A stretch of 64,000 bases of DNA, taken from the NCBI RefSeq assembly GCF_031882575.1, contig NZ_CP134772.1:5282501-5346500 (forward strand), read 5' to 3'. Shown here one piece after another: positions 48,061-58,200 of the stretch; the stretch's first letter is position 1; the number at the start of each line of letters is the position of its first letter. The translations under genes were made by a program, and so were the position numbers. This DNA comes from Pseudomonas sp. VD-NE ins. GTDB taxonomy: Bacteria > Pseudomonadota > Gammaproteobacteria > Pseudomonadales > Pseudomonadaceae. A model generated the notes under the pieces. That model worked only from the letters and a program-made list of their open reading frames with translations, did not search any database and was not told the origin of the DNA.

Positions 48061-49545
48061 TCACCACTGCAACAACCGTCCGTGCGGCGGCTCTTTCATA
48101 ACGATAAAACCGTAATCACCGAGCAGATAAATGCGGTAATACAGACTCTCCACCAGCGCGGGATAACCCAGATACCCGACGTGGGTGGCGTTGCGTCGCT
48201 CACGTTCGGCTACCACGTTGGTGATGCCCACCGAGGGCAGGTTTTCCGCAAGCACGTAGTAATCGACATTCAGCAGATAACGCAAAACCGGCAGCTGTCG
48301 GAACGATCCCTCGGCACTGGCCAGCCAGCGCTCGGAATAATTGATCGACAGGTAAATACGCTTGGCTTCCCGTAGCTCGCGATGAGCGGCGATGTCGTGA
48401 CCGAGGCTGTACAGGGCTGCGGTGGCGAAGGTTTTCTGCATGTTCAACACGCGGCCGTAGGCAAACGACAGCGACAACGTCGCCAATAGCGGGATCACCA
48501 ACAGCAAAGGCAACAAGCGGTGATAGGGCGCCAACGTCAGTCGGGCGAGAAAGAACAGAAACACCAGGAGCACGCCGAACCCCATCAACGTGCGCGCGCC
48601 CTCGTTGAAGTCGCGAAACAGCAACGTGATGCCTGGCACCAGTAGCACCAGCACGGCCAGGGCCGCCAGACTGATCAGCGCAACGCTTGCGCGCCGCTCC
48701 GGCCATGCGAGTCGTACCAGTCCCCAGAGGGCAAAAAGCACCAGAGCGATAAACACCCACAGATATCCACCGTGAAACAGCAGCGCGGTTTTTTCCAGCA
48801 CGCGGCCCATGTTGGTGATGATTTGCAGTATTGGATGCCCTGCCCCGTCGAGCAGCTGCGCTTGTCGCGATGCCACCATGAACGGGTACGCGGTGACGCC
48901 ATAGATCGCGACACCAAGACCGAGCTGCGCAAGCTTGCTGCCAAGCAAATGCAGGACCTCCGTCGCCGAGACCCGGCGGTGCAGCGCCCTGAGCAACTCC
49001 ACACAACACAGGCCAAGAAAGACGTTGACGCTGATCTGGTACAGCCCGATGCCCACTGCAATCAGTGCCGCCGGTACCAACCAGCGTTGCACCCGCGTCG
49101 AACCGTGAAAGGTGATCGCGCAGATCATCGCGACCAGACTCAAGGCCATGGTCGGCCCGTCGTATTGATAAGAGAAATTCTGCAGCAGAAACGGGTTGTA
49201 CCAGAGCGGCAACGGCACCAGACAACAGGCCAGTGTCGGCTCGGCAAAGTAGTGAAACGTCAGACCGGTCAGCGCCAGACTCATCGCCACCGTGGCAAGC
49301 AACAACGGCAAGGGGAAGATATCCGGCGCAGCGCCGGTGAACGTCAACGCCTGATACAGCCAGTCGGCAAACAAGCGGCCGTAGCCGGCCCACGCATTAC
49401 CGGCGGCCAGTGCCCGCCAGTTATCGTCGATGTAGGGAAAGTCGGCGAGGATCAACGGCAGAACATACAACCCGGTCGCCAGGACAAAGAACAGCAGGAC
49501 CTGGCGCCGGCCGAGTTCGCGAACGACAAAATCGCTGATCCTCAT
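48061..49545 (-). CDS. GtrII-type glucosyltransferase
   Basis: Polytopic membrane protein of 494 residues with about ten hydrophobic segments, resembling the serotype-specific O-antigen glucosyltransferase GtrII family. Typical features are an early periplasmic acidic loop, DFPYIDDNWRALAAGNAWAG near residue 35, and a C-terminal periplasmic domain after residue 330. It would transfer glucose from undecaprenyl phosphate-glucose to a lipid-linked or LPS glycan. The start at 49545 (MRISDFVV) has GAGG eight bases upstream; the upstream in-frame ATG at 49617 adds 24 unconvincing residues. With GtrA it forms a two-gene locus. Confidence 0.82.
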   Translation of the reverse strand: MRISDFVVRELGRRQVLLFFVLATGLYVLPLILADFPYIDDNWRALAAGNAWAGYGRLFADWLYQALTFTGAAPDIFPLPLLLATVAMSLALTGLTFHYFAEPTLACCLVPLPLWYNPFLLQNFSYQYDGPTMALSLVAMICAITFHGSTRVQRWLVPAALIAVGIGLYQISVNVFLGLCCVELLRALHRRVSATEVLHLLGSKLAQLGLGVAIYGVTAYPFMVASRQAQLLDGAGHPILQIITNMGRVLEKTALLFHGGYLWVFIALVLFALWGLVRLAWPERRASVALISLAALAVLVLLVPGITLLFRDFNEGARTLMGFGVLLVFLFFLARLTLAPYHRLLPLLLVIPLLATLSLSFAYGRVLNMQKTFATAALYSLGHDIAAHRELREAKRIYLSINYSERWLASAEGSFRQLPVLRYLLNVDYYVLAENLPSVGITNVVAERERRNATHVGYLGYPALVESLYYRIYLLGDYGFIVMKEPPHGRLLQW

Positions 49546-49783
49546 CGCTGCGCCTCTGTTCACTGCTGCGCGAAGTGATACAAATTTGAACTCGAGCGCC
49601 GGGCTTGTATCAGTCATTCAGACCGACGGTGCGGGAAGGTCGCAACTTGGGGCAACTCCTGCATTGAAACGATCTTCTGCAAGCGCTGCCCGAGGCTGCG
49701 ATCTTTTTTTTCTATCGGGTTTTTCGACCTGCAACGCCAAACGCTCGCACATTGCATTGCATTGCCCGGTTGCAACTAATGTT
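49546..49783. other. Intergenic region with half REP-like unit
   Basis: The 238 bases between the glucosyltransferase and the first protease-like toxin carry the half-unit GAGGCTGCGATCTTTTTTTT near 49690-49708, related to the repeat pairs at 2387 and 17967. It could be a terminator remnant. No gene was recognised. Confidence 0.5.
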
Positions 49784-52700
49784 TCAGGCGACGACGTTAA
49801 CCGCAATCAGTACGTCAGGATCGGGCAACTCGAAGGATGAGAGATCTTCAACACGGTTGCGACTGATGGAACCATTGTCGATGTCGGCGGGATGAAACTC
49901 GCTGACATTGAAATCACGACCAGCACGCTTGCTCCCATAGGTATTCAACGTAACGCTCAACGCTCCGCTTTCCAATGCTTTATGCAAACCCTCCTTCATG
50001 GCTTCTGGAGTGGCAAACTTCACTAATCCGGAATTGGGTTCGTAAAAAAGCCACTCGGGTTTACCGTTCCTGACTCTTATTGCTGCAAGCATTGCATGGT
50101 CTTTACTGGTCAGTCGTAGAATTTTCGAATTCGCAGAAGTTTCCAGTGCTTCGATAATCTCGTCAGCATCCATTTTTGTGAGGGGTGCGCCCATATGAAA
50201 GGTGTATTTATTATTCACCGTATTATGGAACTGCTCCAGGTTGGAGATAAATTTTGTGGCGTCAGGACTGTAGGGCATCTTGGCCGCCTTGGACAGATTA
50301 TCTATCAGCTTATCTTCATTGCCTTTGAGAATGGCCAGTGCCATCGCGTTTGAAAGCCCTGCGCACTGACCTTTGGAAACCATATTGACGTGCGCCAGAT
50401 AATGCCCTTGCGAATAGGCAGTGACTTTGACATTTACGCCCTTCACATCCTGAACAAGCAGCGCGGAAGAATACTTGGCGTCCTGAATCATTCTTGTTTT
50501 CAGTTCTTTTGTCAGAGCGCCTATCTCTGTTGGCGTGAGCCCGGGTTCCGATGCCAGATCAATCAGGTCATCAAACTTCATTCTCGGTCGATAGCCACTG
50601 ATATCCAATAACCGACCTTCGAGGTAGCCATGATTGAAATCAGCAATATTTCTCGGATTTTTCGCAAATTCAATATTGTGATAAAAGCCAACGTAGACAC
50701 GGGAGTTGGCCTCACTGCCCAGCGTCCCTCCCCAACTGAGCCCTCGCGCCATGAATTCTCTCGGAGGACCATAAAGTTGATTGGTATTAATGTTGTACTG
50801 ATACCAATTGTCATTTTTCAGCACGCCCACACTGTCGATAGTTCGTTCACCTACCTTGAAGGTTCCTATCAGGGTAGGCCCATGCTGCTGGCCCACTGAG
50901 TGGAGAAACTTAAAGCCATCCGGCGCATTGCGCAATTTGTCGAGTTGTCGTACGGCGAGGGCACCTACCAAGCCGAGCCCTTTTCCTAACAGCTTACTTC
51001 CTGCCACCGCCAGAGCGGGCAAACCACTGAACGGATTGAGTTCGCCAATGACGAATGCTCCGATTATCCTCGCGGCCCGGAGTCCCCGGCTGATTGCCGA
51101 AGCGGTCCTGCCCACGACCTGAGTCAGTTTGGCTGCGGTCGACGCTCCGGCGGTAATGAATCCCAAGGCATCGAAGAACAGATCCACCGCACCGTCGAAA
51201 TAGTTTCCTTTTATGAAGTTGGTAATGGCTGACTTGAAGGGAACCAAATCAACCACGAAATCGATTACCTTCTGCGTGACCGCGTCTTCCCGCTCTTGAG
51301 TCGTTTGGCCTTTGGCTGCCTGCAGAATGTCCTCGTTATCCAGGTCCAGATGTTGAACGAAGGCCTGGGCGATCAGTTCGGTTCTCTCGCTGGAATAACT
51401 GTTGAGCGGTAACGAATCATTGACGGGTAGTGGAGACAGCTTCCCGGCTTTCGATTTGTCAGTCAGATCCATGGGTTCGATCGTGTATATGAGGCTCGGG
51501 ACCAAGGGATTGACGCGCTTTACGGGCTCCGCCGGGTCATAAGGTTTGCTCTCGATAACGCTGCGCTTCAAATCAATTTCATAGAGTTTTGTGACACCGT
51601 CCCACTCGACTTTCATTGTCAGGGCGCTACGTGTGGATTCCAGTTTTTTGCCAAAGAAATCCAGATTGAGCCTATAAGTCTTATGCTGATAGAACGAGAC
51701 ATTGCCATATTCGAGACTTTTTCTGTCCTTCAGCGGTAACTCGGCTACCAGATGTTTTACGCTCAGGCGAGCGCCTTCCTTGATGTTGCTGAGTGCACTG
51801 TCGAACTGCGTTTGAAAGATATCTTTTACGCCGAGTTCGAGGGGCGTGTTGATTTCGCCAAGAAGCGGACGCAAGCGTGGATCACGAGTAGTCCATCGGT
51901 AGTAAGGAGGTCCTCCCATCATCACGATGTCCAGCAGGGAATATCTGCCATTGAGCGTCGGGTACAAACCGCTCGGATCTGCCGCTGGCTGCTCCAGAAG
52001 CCGCTCTTCAAAAGGGACGTCACCCTTGAACGTCGCCTTGAGCCTGGTCAGCGCGATTGCTTTGCGGTTTGGGAGTTCGCTGTTCAACAGGATCGAAATA
52101 TTGAGGCGGTCGGTCAGTTGCTGATTGAACTGCGTTTTGACTTTGTCCAGTTCGTCGAGAGTGTAATGCTCCTCGTGGTTTTTTTTGATCACACCCTTGA
52201 TCACACCCCAGTCCGCCAAAGCGGCGGCATGGACCGGCGGAGCGACTTGTGGGTCGATCATTGCAGCGCTGTCCGCGCTGGCCATGACTTGGGCAAATGT
52301 CATTTGCGGGACTTTGCCGGGCGTGTGAACTTCAATCGTCCGCGCTGCAACAGTCAGGTTGACCCATGCCGCGCTGCCGTATTTCAAACTGTCGGGCAGC
52401 TTCTCGATAAGGCATTCGGGCGCCTTGCGCGCGAGTAACAAGTTGGCGGCCAATCCGGCCAACCTGGAGCTGCTCAAGCGTGCGTTGGTCAAGTAATCAA
52501 CAAGATGATCGAATACCGCCGAAGCAGGTTTGCCCCAGAGCTTTTCATCCAGCAGATCGAAACCCGCGATGGTGGTGCGCGTCGGACGATCAATCTCACC
52601 CTGATGCAGGCTCAAATGAATGCCGGCCATGGTGTATTCACTGATGCTGACATCCGTAGCTATTGCGTTCAGACGGGTTTGTATCGCTTGCCCCAGCGCT

Positions 52701-53032
52701 TGCCCACGGGAACCGGTAATCAGTGTTGCCAATGCCGAGGACGGATCCCGGAGGGCCGCATCTGAAAGAGGATTTTCACTGTTCAAATAATCCAGCACCC
52801 CTGCCCCCGGTGTCGAAATGCGATCGAGGCTGTCCAGATACAGGCTGGTGACTTGCAAGACTTCTTTTTGTTGAGCAGTCGTCAATGGAATTGGCCAAGA
52901 CATTGCTCCACCAAAATCGCCAAACTTGTGCGGAAAGATTTTTTCAACTTCCAAGTAGGTTGTAATTACTTCAGACTGATTATCGACAGCGGACGAAGCA
53001 GTATCAATAACGGACTCATTATATTCGTACAT
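49784..53032 (-). CDS. Large toxin-like protein with YopT-like cysteine protease domain, paralog 1
   Basis: A 1,082-residue protein paralogous to the one at 55266-58520 across its whole length. The N-terminal part (residues 30-450) starts with EKIFPHKFGDFGGAMSWPIP and is mostly helical. A central hydrophobic region lies about residues 600-700 (FVVDLVPFKSAITNFIKGNY, AFVIGELNPFSGLPALAVAG) and may insert into membranes. The C-terminal domain has Cys890 (KGQCAGLSNAM), His979 (DHAMLAAIRV) and an acidic residue, Glu998 (FYEPNSG), in the order and context of C58 YopT/AvrPphB proteases. Start has AGGA seven bases upstream. No signal peptide was seen. An effector or contact toxin role is inference. 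Confidence 0.72.
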   Translation of the reverse strand: MYEYNESVIDTASSAVDNQSEVITTYLEVEKIFPHKFGDFGGAMSWPIPLTTAQQKEVLQVTSLYLDSLDRISTPGAGVLDYLNSENPLSDAALRDPSSALATLITGSRGQALGQAIQTRLNAIATDVSISEYTMAGIHLSLHQGEIDRPTRTTIAGFDLLDEKLWGKPASAVFDHLVDYLTNARLSSSRLAGLAANLLLARKAPECLIEKLPDSLKYGSAAWVNLTVAARTIEVHTPGKVPQMTFAQVMASADSAAMIDPQVAPPVHAAALADWGVIKGVIKKNHEEHYTLDELDKVKTQFNQQLTDRLNISILLNSELPNRKAIALTRLKATFKGDVPFEERLLEQPAADPSGLYPTLNGRYSLLDIVMMGGPPYYRWTTRDPRLRPLLGEINTPLELGVKDIFQTQFDSALSNIKEGARLSVKHLVAELPLKDRKSLEYGNVSFYQHKTYRLNLDFFGKKLESTRSALTMKVEWDGVTKLYEIDLKRSVIESKPYDPAEPVKRVNPLVPSLIYTIEPMDLTDKSKAGKLSPLPVNDSLPLNSYSSERTELIAQAFVQHLDLDNEDILQAAKGQTTQEREDAVTQKVIDFVVDLVPFKSAITNFIKGNYFDGAVDLFFDALGFITAGASTAAKLTQVVGRTASAISRGLRAARIIGAFVIGELNPFSGLPALAVAGSKLLGKGLGLVGALAVRQLDKLRNAPDGFKFLHSVGQQHGPTLIGTFKVGERTIDSVGVLKNDNWYQYNINTNQLYGPPREFMARGLSWGGTLGSEANSRVYVGFYHNIEFAKNPRNIADFNHGYLEGRLLDISGYRPRMKFDDLIDLASEPGLTPTEIGALTKELKTRMIQDAKYSSALLVQDVKGVNVKVTAYSQGHYLAHVNMVSKGQCAGLSNAMALAILKGNEDKLIDNLSKAAKMPYSPDATKFISNLEQFHNTVNNKYTFHMGAPLTKMDADEIIEALETSANSKILRLTSKDHAMLAAIRVRNGKPEWLFYEPNSGLVKFATPEAMKEGLHKALESGALSVTLNTYGSKRAGRDFNVSEFHPADIDNGSISRNRVEDLSSFELPDPDVLIAVNVVA

Positions 53033-53443
53033 TCGATCTTCCTTGACGGATTAAATTGAATGAAAAGTAAATAATGAAAAACGCCAAAACACCAAGCCAG
53101 AAACCATTACAAACTACAGAAGTAACAAGCTGCATATACGACAATTAAATACACAGCACACCAACCTGTTACCGATTACATATCAGTAGCCGCGCACAGC
53201 ATGCCATAGCCGACTCTAACAAACCTTGATCAGCCCACTATTCATTACACCCAGAGCAATAGTCATTGAGCTTTATTACACTATACATCCGAACATATGC
53301 ATTGAAAAAATACGGGAGAGACAACAGGCAACACTGTTAAAACAGAAAAAGATCACATCCCGCAACAAGACCTACACAATTAAAACCATGTAGATACTGT
53401 TACTGGAAGCGATCTTTTACTTCAACCTGTCGCGTTTCGGCAA
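53033..53443. other. AT-rich region upstream of toxin paralog 1
   Basis: These 411 bases are strikingly AT-rich compared with the window, with many short A/T runs, and hold no ORF or known repeat. They contain the promoter of the minus-strand toxin-like gene and the 3' side of the neighbouring permease gene. The composition suggests acquired or H-NS-like (MvaT) silenced DNA. Confidence 0.6.
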
Positions 53444-54865
53444 TTACGAGGCCGAACGCACTGCCACGGACGATGCACTTCTCGGTTGCAACTTGAACAC
53501 GTAGAACAACACGGTCAGCAGCACCAGAAACGCAGGTCCCACATACAGCGCCACGCGGGTGTCCGGGAAGTACGCCATCAGGCCGACCACCAGCACCAGG
53601 AACGCCAGCGCGAAGTACGAGCTGACCGGGTACAGCCACATCTTGTACTTGAGGCCGGCACGTTCGCTGGCGCTCAGGCCTTTGCGGAATTTCAGCTGGG
53701 CCAGCAGGATCATCACCCAGGTCCAGATCGCGCCGAAGGTGGCAATCGAGGTGACCCAGACGAAGACTTTCTCCGGCACCAGATAGTTGAGCATTACGCC
53801 CAAGAGCAACACCGCAATCGACAGCAGCAGCGCACGACGCGGCACACCGTTGTTCGATGTCTTGGCGAAACCGGCCGGGGCCTGGCCGTTCTGCGCCAGG
53901 CTGTAGAGCATGCGCCCGGTGCTGAAGATGCCGCCATTGCACGACGACAAGGCTGCGGTGATTACCACAAAGTTGATGATGCCGGCGGCGGTCTTGATGC
54001 CCAGACGCTCAAAGGTCATCACGAACGGGCTGCCCTGAGTGCCGATTTCGTTCCACGGGTAGATCGACAGAATCACGAACAATGCGCCGACGTAGAACAG
54101 CAGAATCCGCCAGAACACCGAGCCGATCGCATCAGGAATGGTCTTCTGCGGGTTCTTCGCTTCACCGGCAGTCAGGCCGATCATCTCCACGCCGAGGTAG
54201 GCGAACATGACCATTTGCAGGGACATCAGCACGCCAGTCACGCCGTTGGGCATGAAGCCGCCGTGAGCCCACAGGTTGGAAATCCCCAGTGCCACGCCGT
54301 CATTGCCGAAACCGAAGGCGATGATGCCGACGCCGCCGATCACCATCGCAATGATGGTGACGATCTTGATCAGGGCAAACCAGAATTCGAATTCACCGAA
54401 AGCCTTTACCGCGATCAGGTTGACCGAGCCCATGCTGATCAGCGCCGCGAGGGCCCAGATCCAGCGCGGCACATCGGGAAACCAGATGCCCATGTACACG
54501 GCCACCGCGGTGATTTCCGCGACGCAGGTCACCAGCCACAGGAACCAGTAATTCCAGCCAGTAAGGAAGCCGGCCAACGGGCCAAGATAGTCTTGCGCGT
54601 AGCGACTGAACGATCCGGCGACCGGGTTGTGCACGGCCATCTCGCCGAGGGCGCGCATGATCACCAGGATCGCCAGACCACCCAGAATGTAGGACAGCAT
54701 GATCGCCGGGCCGGCCATTTCAATGGCCTTGGCCGAACCCAGAAACAGACCGACGCCGATACAGGCACCGAGCGCCATCAGGCGAATATGCCGTTCGCCG
54801 AGTTCGCGTTTGAGCGGACCGCCCTGAGCGGTGTCGCCGTGAGGCAGGTGATTGCCAACTGGCAT
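53444..54865 (-). CDS. Amino acid permease (AAT family, ProY/CycA-like)
   Basis: Inner-membrane transporter of 473 residues with 12 hydrophobic segments. GERHIRLMALGACIGVGLFL (residues 22-41) and GSAKAIEMAGPAIMLSYILG directly after are characteristic of the amino acid transporter (AAT) branch of the APC superfamily, as are GEMAVHNPVAGSFSRYA and GLTAGEAKNPQKTIPDAI. Proline, histidine, serine/alanine or glycine transporters all share these. The start at 54865 (MPVGNHLPHG) is chosen because the 40 earlier codons lack family similarity and cross the promoter. It lies between the two toxin-like paralogs on the same strand, with normal GC and codon use, so it is probably core genome rather than part of the toxin system. 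Confidence 0.9.
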   Translation of the reverse strand: MPVGNHLPHGDTAQGGPLKRELGERHIRLMALGACIGVGLFLGSAKAIEMAGPAIMLSYILGGLAILVIMRALGEMAVHNPVAGSFSRYAQDYLGPLAGFLTGWNYWFLWLVTCVAEITAVAVYMGIWFPDVPRWIWALAALISMGSVNLIAVKAFGEFEFWFALIKIVTIIAMVIGGVGIIAFGFGNDGVALGISNLWAHGGFMPNGVTGVLMSLQMVMFAYLGVEMIGLTAGEAKNPQKTIPDAIGSVFWRILLFYVGALFVILSIYPWNEIGTQGSPFVMTFERLGIKTAAGIINFVVITAALSSCNGGIFSTGRMLYSLAQNGQAPAGFAKTSNNGVPRRALLLSIAVLLLGVMLNYLVPEKVFVWVTSIATFGAIWTWVMILLAQLKFRKGLSASERAGLKYKMWLYPVSSYFALAFLVLVVGLMAYFPDTRVALYVGPAFLVLLTVLFYVFKLQPRSASSVAVRSAS

Positions 54866-55265
54866 AGGGGTGCAACCTCGTCTTGTTATTGGATATGACC
54901 ACCGAGTGTCGAAGCGTCGGCCGGTAAGCCTTGGCTGGAAATGAAACCGCGCCTGCTTTGTGGGCAGACGCGTCTTGCAGGGCAACCTGAAAGATCAGCG
55001 GGGCGTGCAGTATAAAAAGCCTGGGGCAGGATTTTTCACTCTATAAAACACAAGATTCAGCGGGAGTTGCCGCAAGAATGCCAGCAGACCCATTGGATCA
55101 ACTGGCACAAGTAGGAAAACTCGCCACTGAAAACGGCGGCGAGTATTTCACAAAAAGACTGATCCGTTCTGCTTCGCCCGGCTTTTCAGCACTATCGACA
55201 ACGTGTTACCGGCGCTTCTGCCGCCGTCGGAACGTCGTCGCAACGCGCTGACAAGGCAGGCCGGA
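54866..55265. other. Intergenic region between permease and toxin paralog 2
   Basis: Four hundred bases with the permease promoter at the left. On the plus strand a short ORF at 55078-55251 (57 codons, MPADPLDQLAQVGKLATENG...) lies after GGGAG, and another frame continues with protein-like sequence (STIDNVLPALLPPSERRRNA) to the end of the gap. No larger gene was found. Confidence 0.5.
55078..55251 (+). pseudogene. Possible remnant of a small gene
   Basis: A 57-codon plus-strand ORF with protein-like start MPADPLDQLAQVGKLATENG, whose last 20 codons become Arg/Cys rich. In a shifted frame from about 55180 protein-like sequence resumes (STIDNVLPALLPPSERRRNA). This fits a frameshifted and truncated gene that once ran into the region now taken by the toxin-like gene. 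No family was recognised; it may be chance. Confidence 0.25.
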
Positions 55266-58200
55266 TCACACGCTCAGGGGCGCGGATGAAAAGTTTTCTA
55301 GGGTGCTGCGAATATCATTTATTTCGGTTTCGTCAGGCTTGAACTCGTTGACAGCATAATCAGCGCCGCCGCGCTTTTTTCCATACGGCTGGAAAGTCTT
55401 CGCCAAGGCCCCGTCCCCTAAAGCTTTGGACAAGCCTTCCTGTAAGGTTTTCTGGGTGTCAAATAGCACAACGCCAGAGTTAGGGTCGTAAAAGAACCAT
55501 TCTTGCTTGCCGGCTTTGAATCTTGTACCGGCGACCATTCCATGACTTTTAGTGCCGATCATGAGTATCTTTTCATCACGAGCATCGACGAGTTCATCGA
55601 TGATGTTCTGCGCATCCATTTTTTGCGGCTTGCCCCCTGTATGGAATGAATATTTGGCACCCAGTCGCTGCTGACTCTTTTCCAGATCGGCAATAAATTG
55701 TGCCGCTTGCGGAGCACTCTGGTTATCGGCAGCCTTTGTGACATTCCTGAAAAACGTCCCCTCTCGCCGATGATGAAAGGCGTACGCCATGCCGTATGAC
55801 AGCGCGGCGCATCTGCCATTGGAAGCCACATCGACCCGTGCCAGAAAATTGCACTGCGAAAACGGCACGACTTTGACACCTTTGGGCATGTCCTCAAGGA
55901 GTCGCTTTTGATAAATAACTGCGTCCAGAAACAGACTCTCTTTTATCTCCCTGGTCAAAGCCCCCATTTCTTCGGGGAGCCAACCAGGTTTCGTCGCCAA
56001 CTCCAACAATTCCCGCGTGTTCATGCGGGAACTGTAATCAGGGATGGCTTTGACAATATCCAGCCCATCGTTGAAGCCATCTTTGAAGGCTGAAACATTG
56101 TTCGGCGTGCAGGCAGCCTTGATATTGTCGTGAAAACTCGAATAGCGATCGGCGTAGTTTGCATCCGCTCCAAACAGGCTGCCCATACGCACTTGTCTGG
56201 ACTGAAAGTCGCCGGGGGGGCCGTAAACTCTATTGCTTGCAAGATTGTAGGGGTACCACTGATCGTTTTTCAGAACGCCTATGCCATCAATACGCAACTC
56301 GCCTACCTTCCAGATGCCTGGCAATGCAGTCGCGTGTTGTTTACTCACCGCCTCCAACAGCTCATAGGTGCCCGCAGCCCCGCCGCGCAATCTGACGAGA
56401 TTTTCCAGGCCGCGGTTTGCAAGGAACTTGACTCCATTGCCTACGAGTCGTGCTCCTCCCGTAGCCAGAACGTGCAGCCCGCTGAGCGGGTTGAGTTCGC
56501 CAATGACCAGCGCGCCGATGATTTTCGCGGCCTTGAGCGCCTTACTGAGTGCCGATGCCGTCCTGGCGCCCAATTGTGCCAACTTTGCCGCGGCACTCAC
56601 GCCAGCGGTGACGAACCCCAAGACATCGAGAAACAGGTCAATTGCACCGTCCAGATATTTGCCGTCGATAAAATTGCTGATGGCCGATTTGAAGGGAATC
56701 AGGTTGAGCAAAAAATCCACACGGGAGTTCAGGACCGCCACTTGTTTGTCATAAGTCGTCTGGCCTTCAGCCGCGCTCAGAATGTCCTCGCTGTCGTAAT
56801 CAAGATGCTCGACAAAAGCATCGGCAAGGATGCGGGTTCTGGCGCTGGAGTAGCTGACGGGAACAGGCACAGCCCAGGCCGGAAAGGTTCTTTGCCTGAG
56901 CTTCCTGGAAAGCTTTTGGTCAGCAAGGTAAAAAGGCGTCGTGGCGTACACGATGCTCGGAACCTGCCGGTCGACCTGGTCTGTTTCTGTGGCTGGGTCA
57001 GACTCTTTTTTGGTGATTGAGCCAGCAGTCAGATCGATGCAATACACCGAGACTTTTTTTTCGATGCCGCGCTCAACTCTCAGTGTCAGCCTGGGGCTGG
57101 TGAAAATCACGCTTCTGCCATAAAAACCCGTACTTAATCTGAAGGTCTTGTTCTGATAAAAATCGATCTTGCCGTACTCAAGGTTTTCCCGGTCTTCCAG
57201 CGGCAATTCGGATACCAGATGTTGAAACGTTAGCCGGGCGCCTTCCTTGAGGTTATTCAGCGTTGTTTCAAACTGACTGTTGAAAGTTGTCCGTACACGC
57301 AGGTCCAGTTCGTTGATCTCGTAAATACGATACTTCAAAAGTGGATCACTGGTTTTCCACTTGTACGCCCCGTCCATCATCGCAACGTCGAGCAACGTGT
57401 GCATGCCGACAGGCCCCACTGTTGCACTTGGCAGGGGGGAGAGAATGGTCAATAGATTCGCCTCGACCTCACCCTCCCATTCGAGGACGTGCTTCTCGAT
57501 CGGGTAGTTTTTGCCAAACTGTTTCTCCAGCCCGGCCCGGGCAATGCCCATGCGACTCGGGAACACACTGCTCAACAGGATGGGAGTATTGAGCCGGTCG
57601 GCCAACTCATCATTGAAACGCGTCTTCAGTTCGCTCAGTTGTACTTCCGTATAGCTTTCATCACTTTCCCTCTCCACCAGACCATGAATAACGCCCCAAT
57701 CGATCAGCGTTATCGTCTGCGCATGCCGGGTAACCGCTGGATCGACCAGCGCAGCGCTTTCAGCGCAAATCATGACTTGGGCAAAACTCAGATTCGCGAC
57801 CTTCCCCGGCGACTGAGCTTCGATCATTTCGGTGGCAACGGTCAGGTTAAACCATGCCGGGCCGCCGTATTTGACACCGTCCGGGATATCTTTGATCAGA
57901 TACAGAGGAGCGTTCCTGGCCAGCAACAGGTGCGCGCCCAAACCGGCCATTTCAGGGTTGCTGAAAAGTTCTTTGATCAAGTGCTCACGAAGTTTTTTGA
58001 ACACCGACGATACCGGCTTACCCCAATGTTGTTTATCGGCCAGATCGAAACCGGCGACGCTGTTGCGTTGAGGGTTTTCAATGGACAGTGGATCAAGATT
58101 CAACTGAAGAGCAGCCAATGCGTATTCATTGACGCTTGCATCAGTGGATATACCTTTCAAGTGTGTCTGTACCGCCAGTCCCAATGCCTGGCCGCGGGGA

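Noticed and set aside
52505..52765. Small plus-strand ORF inside toxin paralog 1 as an antitoxin
   Set aside because: It is antisense to a conserved part of the toxin-like protein, which explains its open frame.
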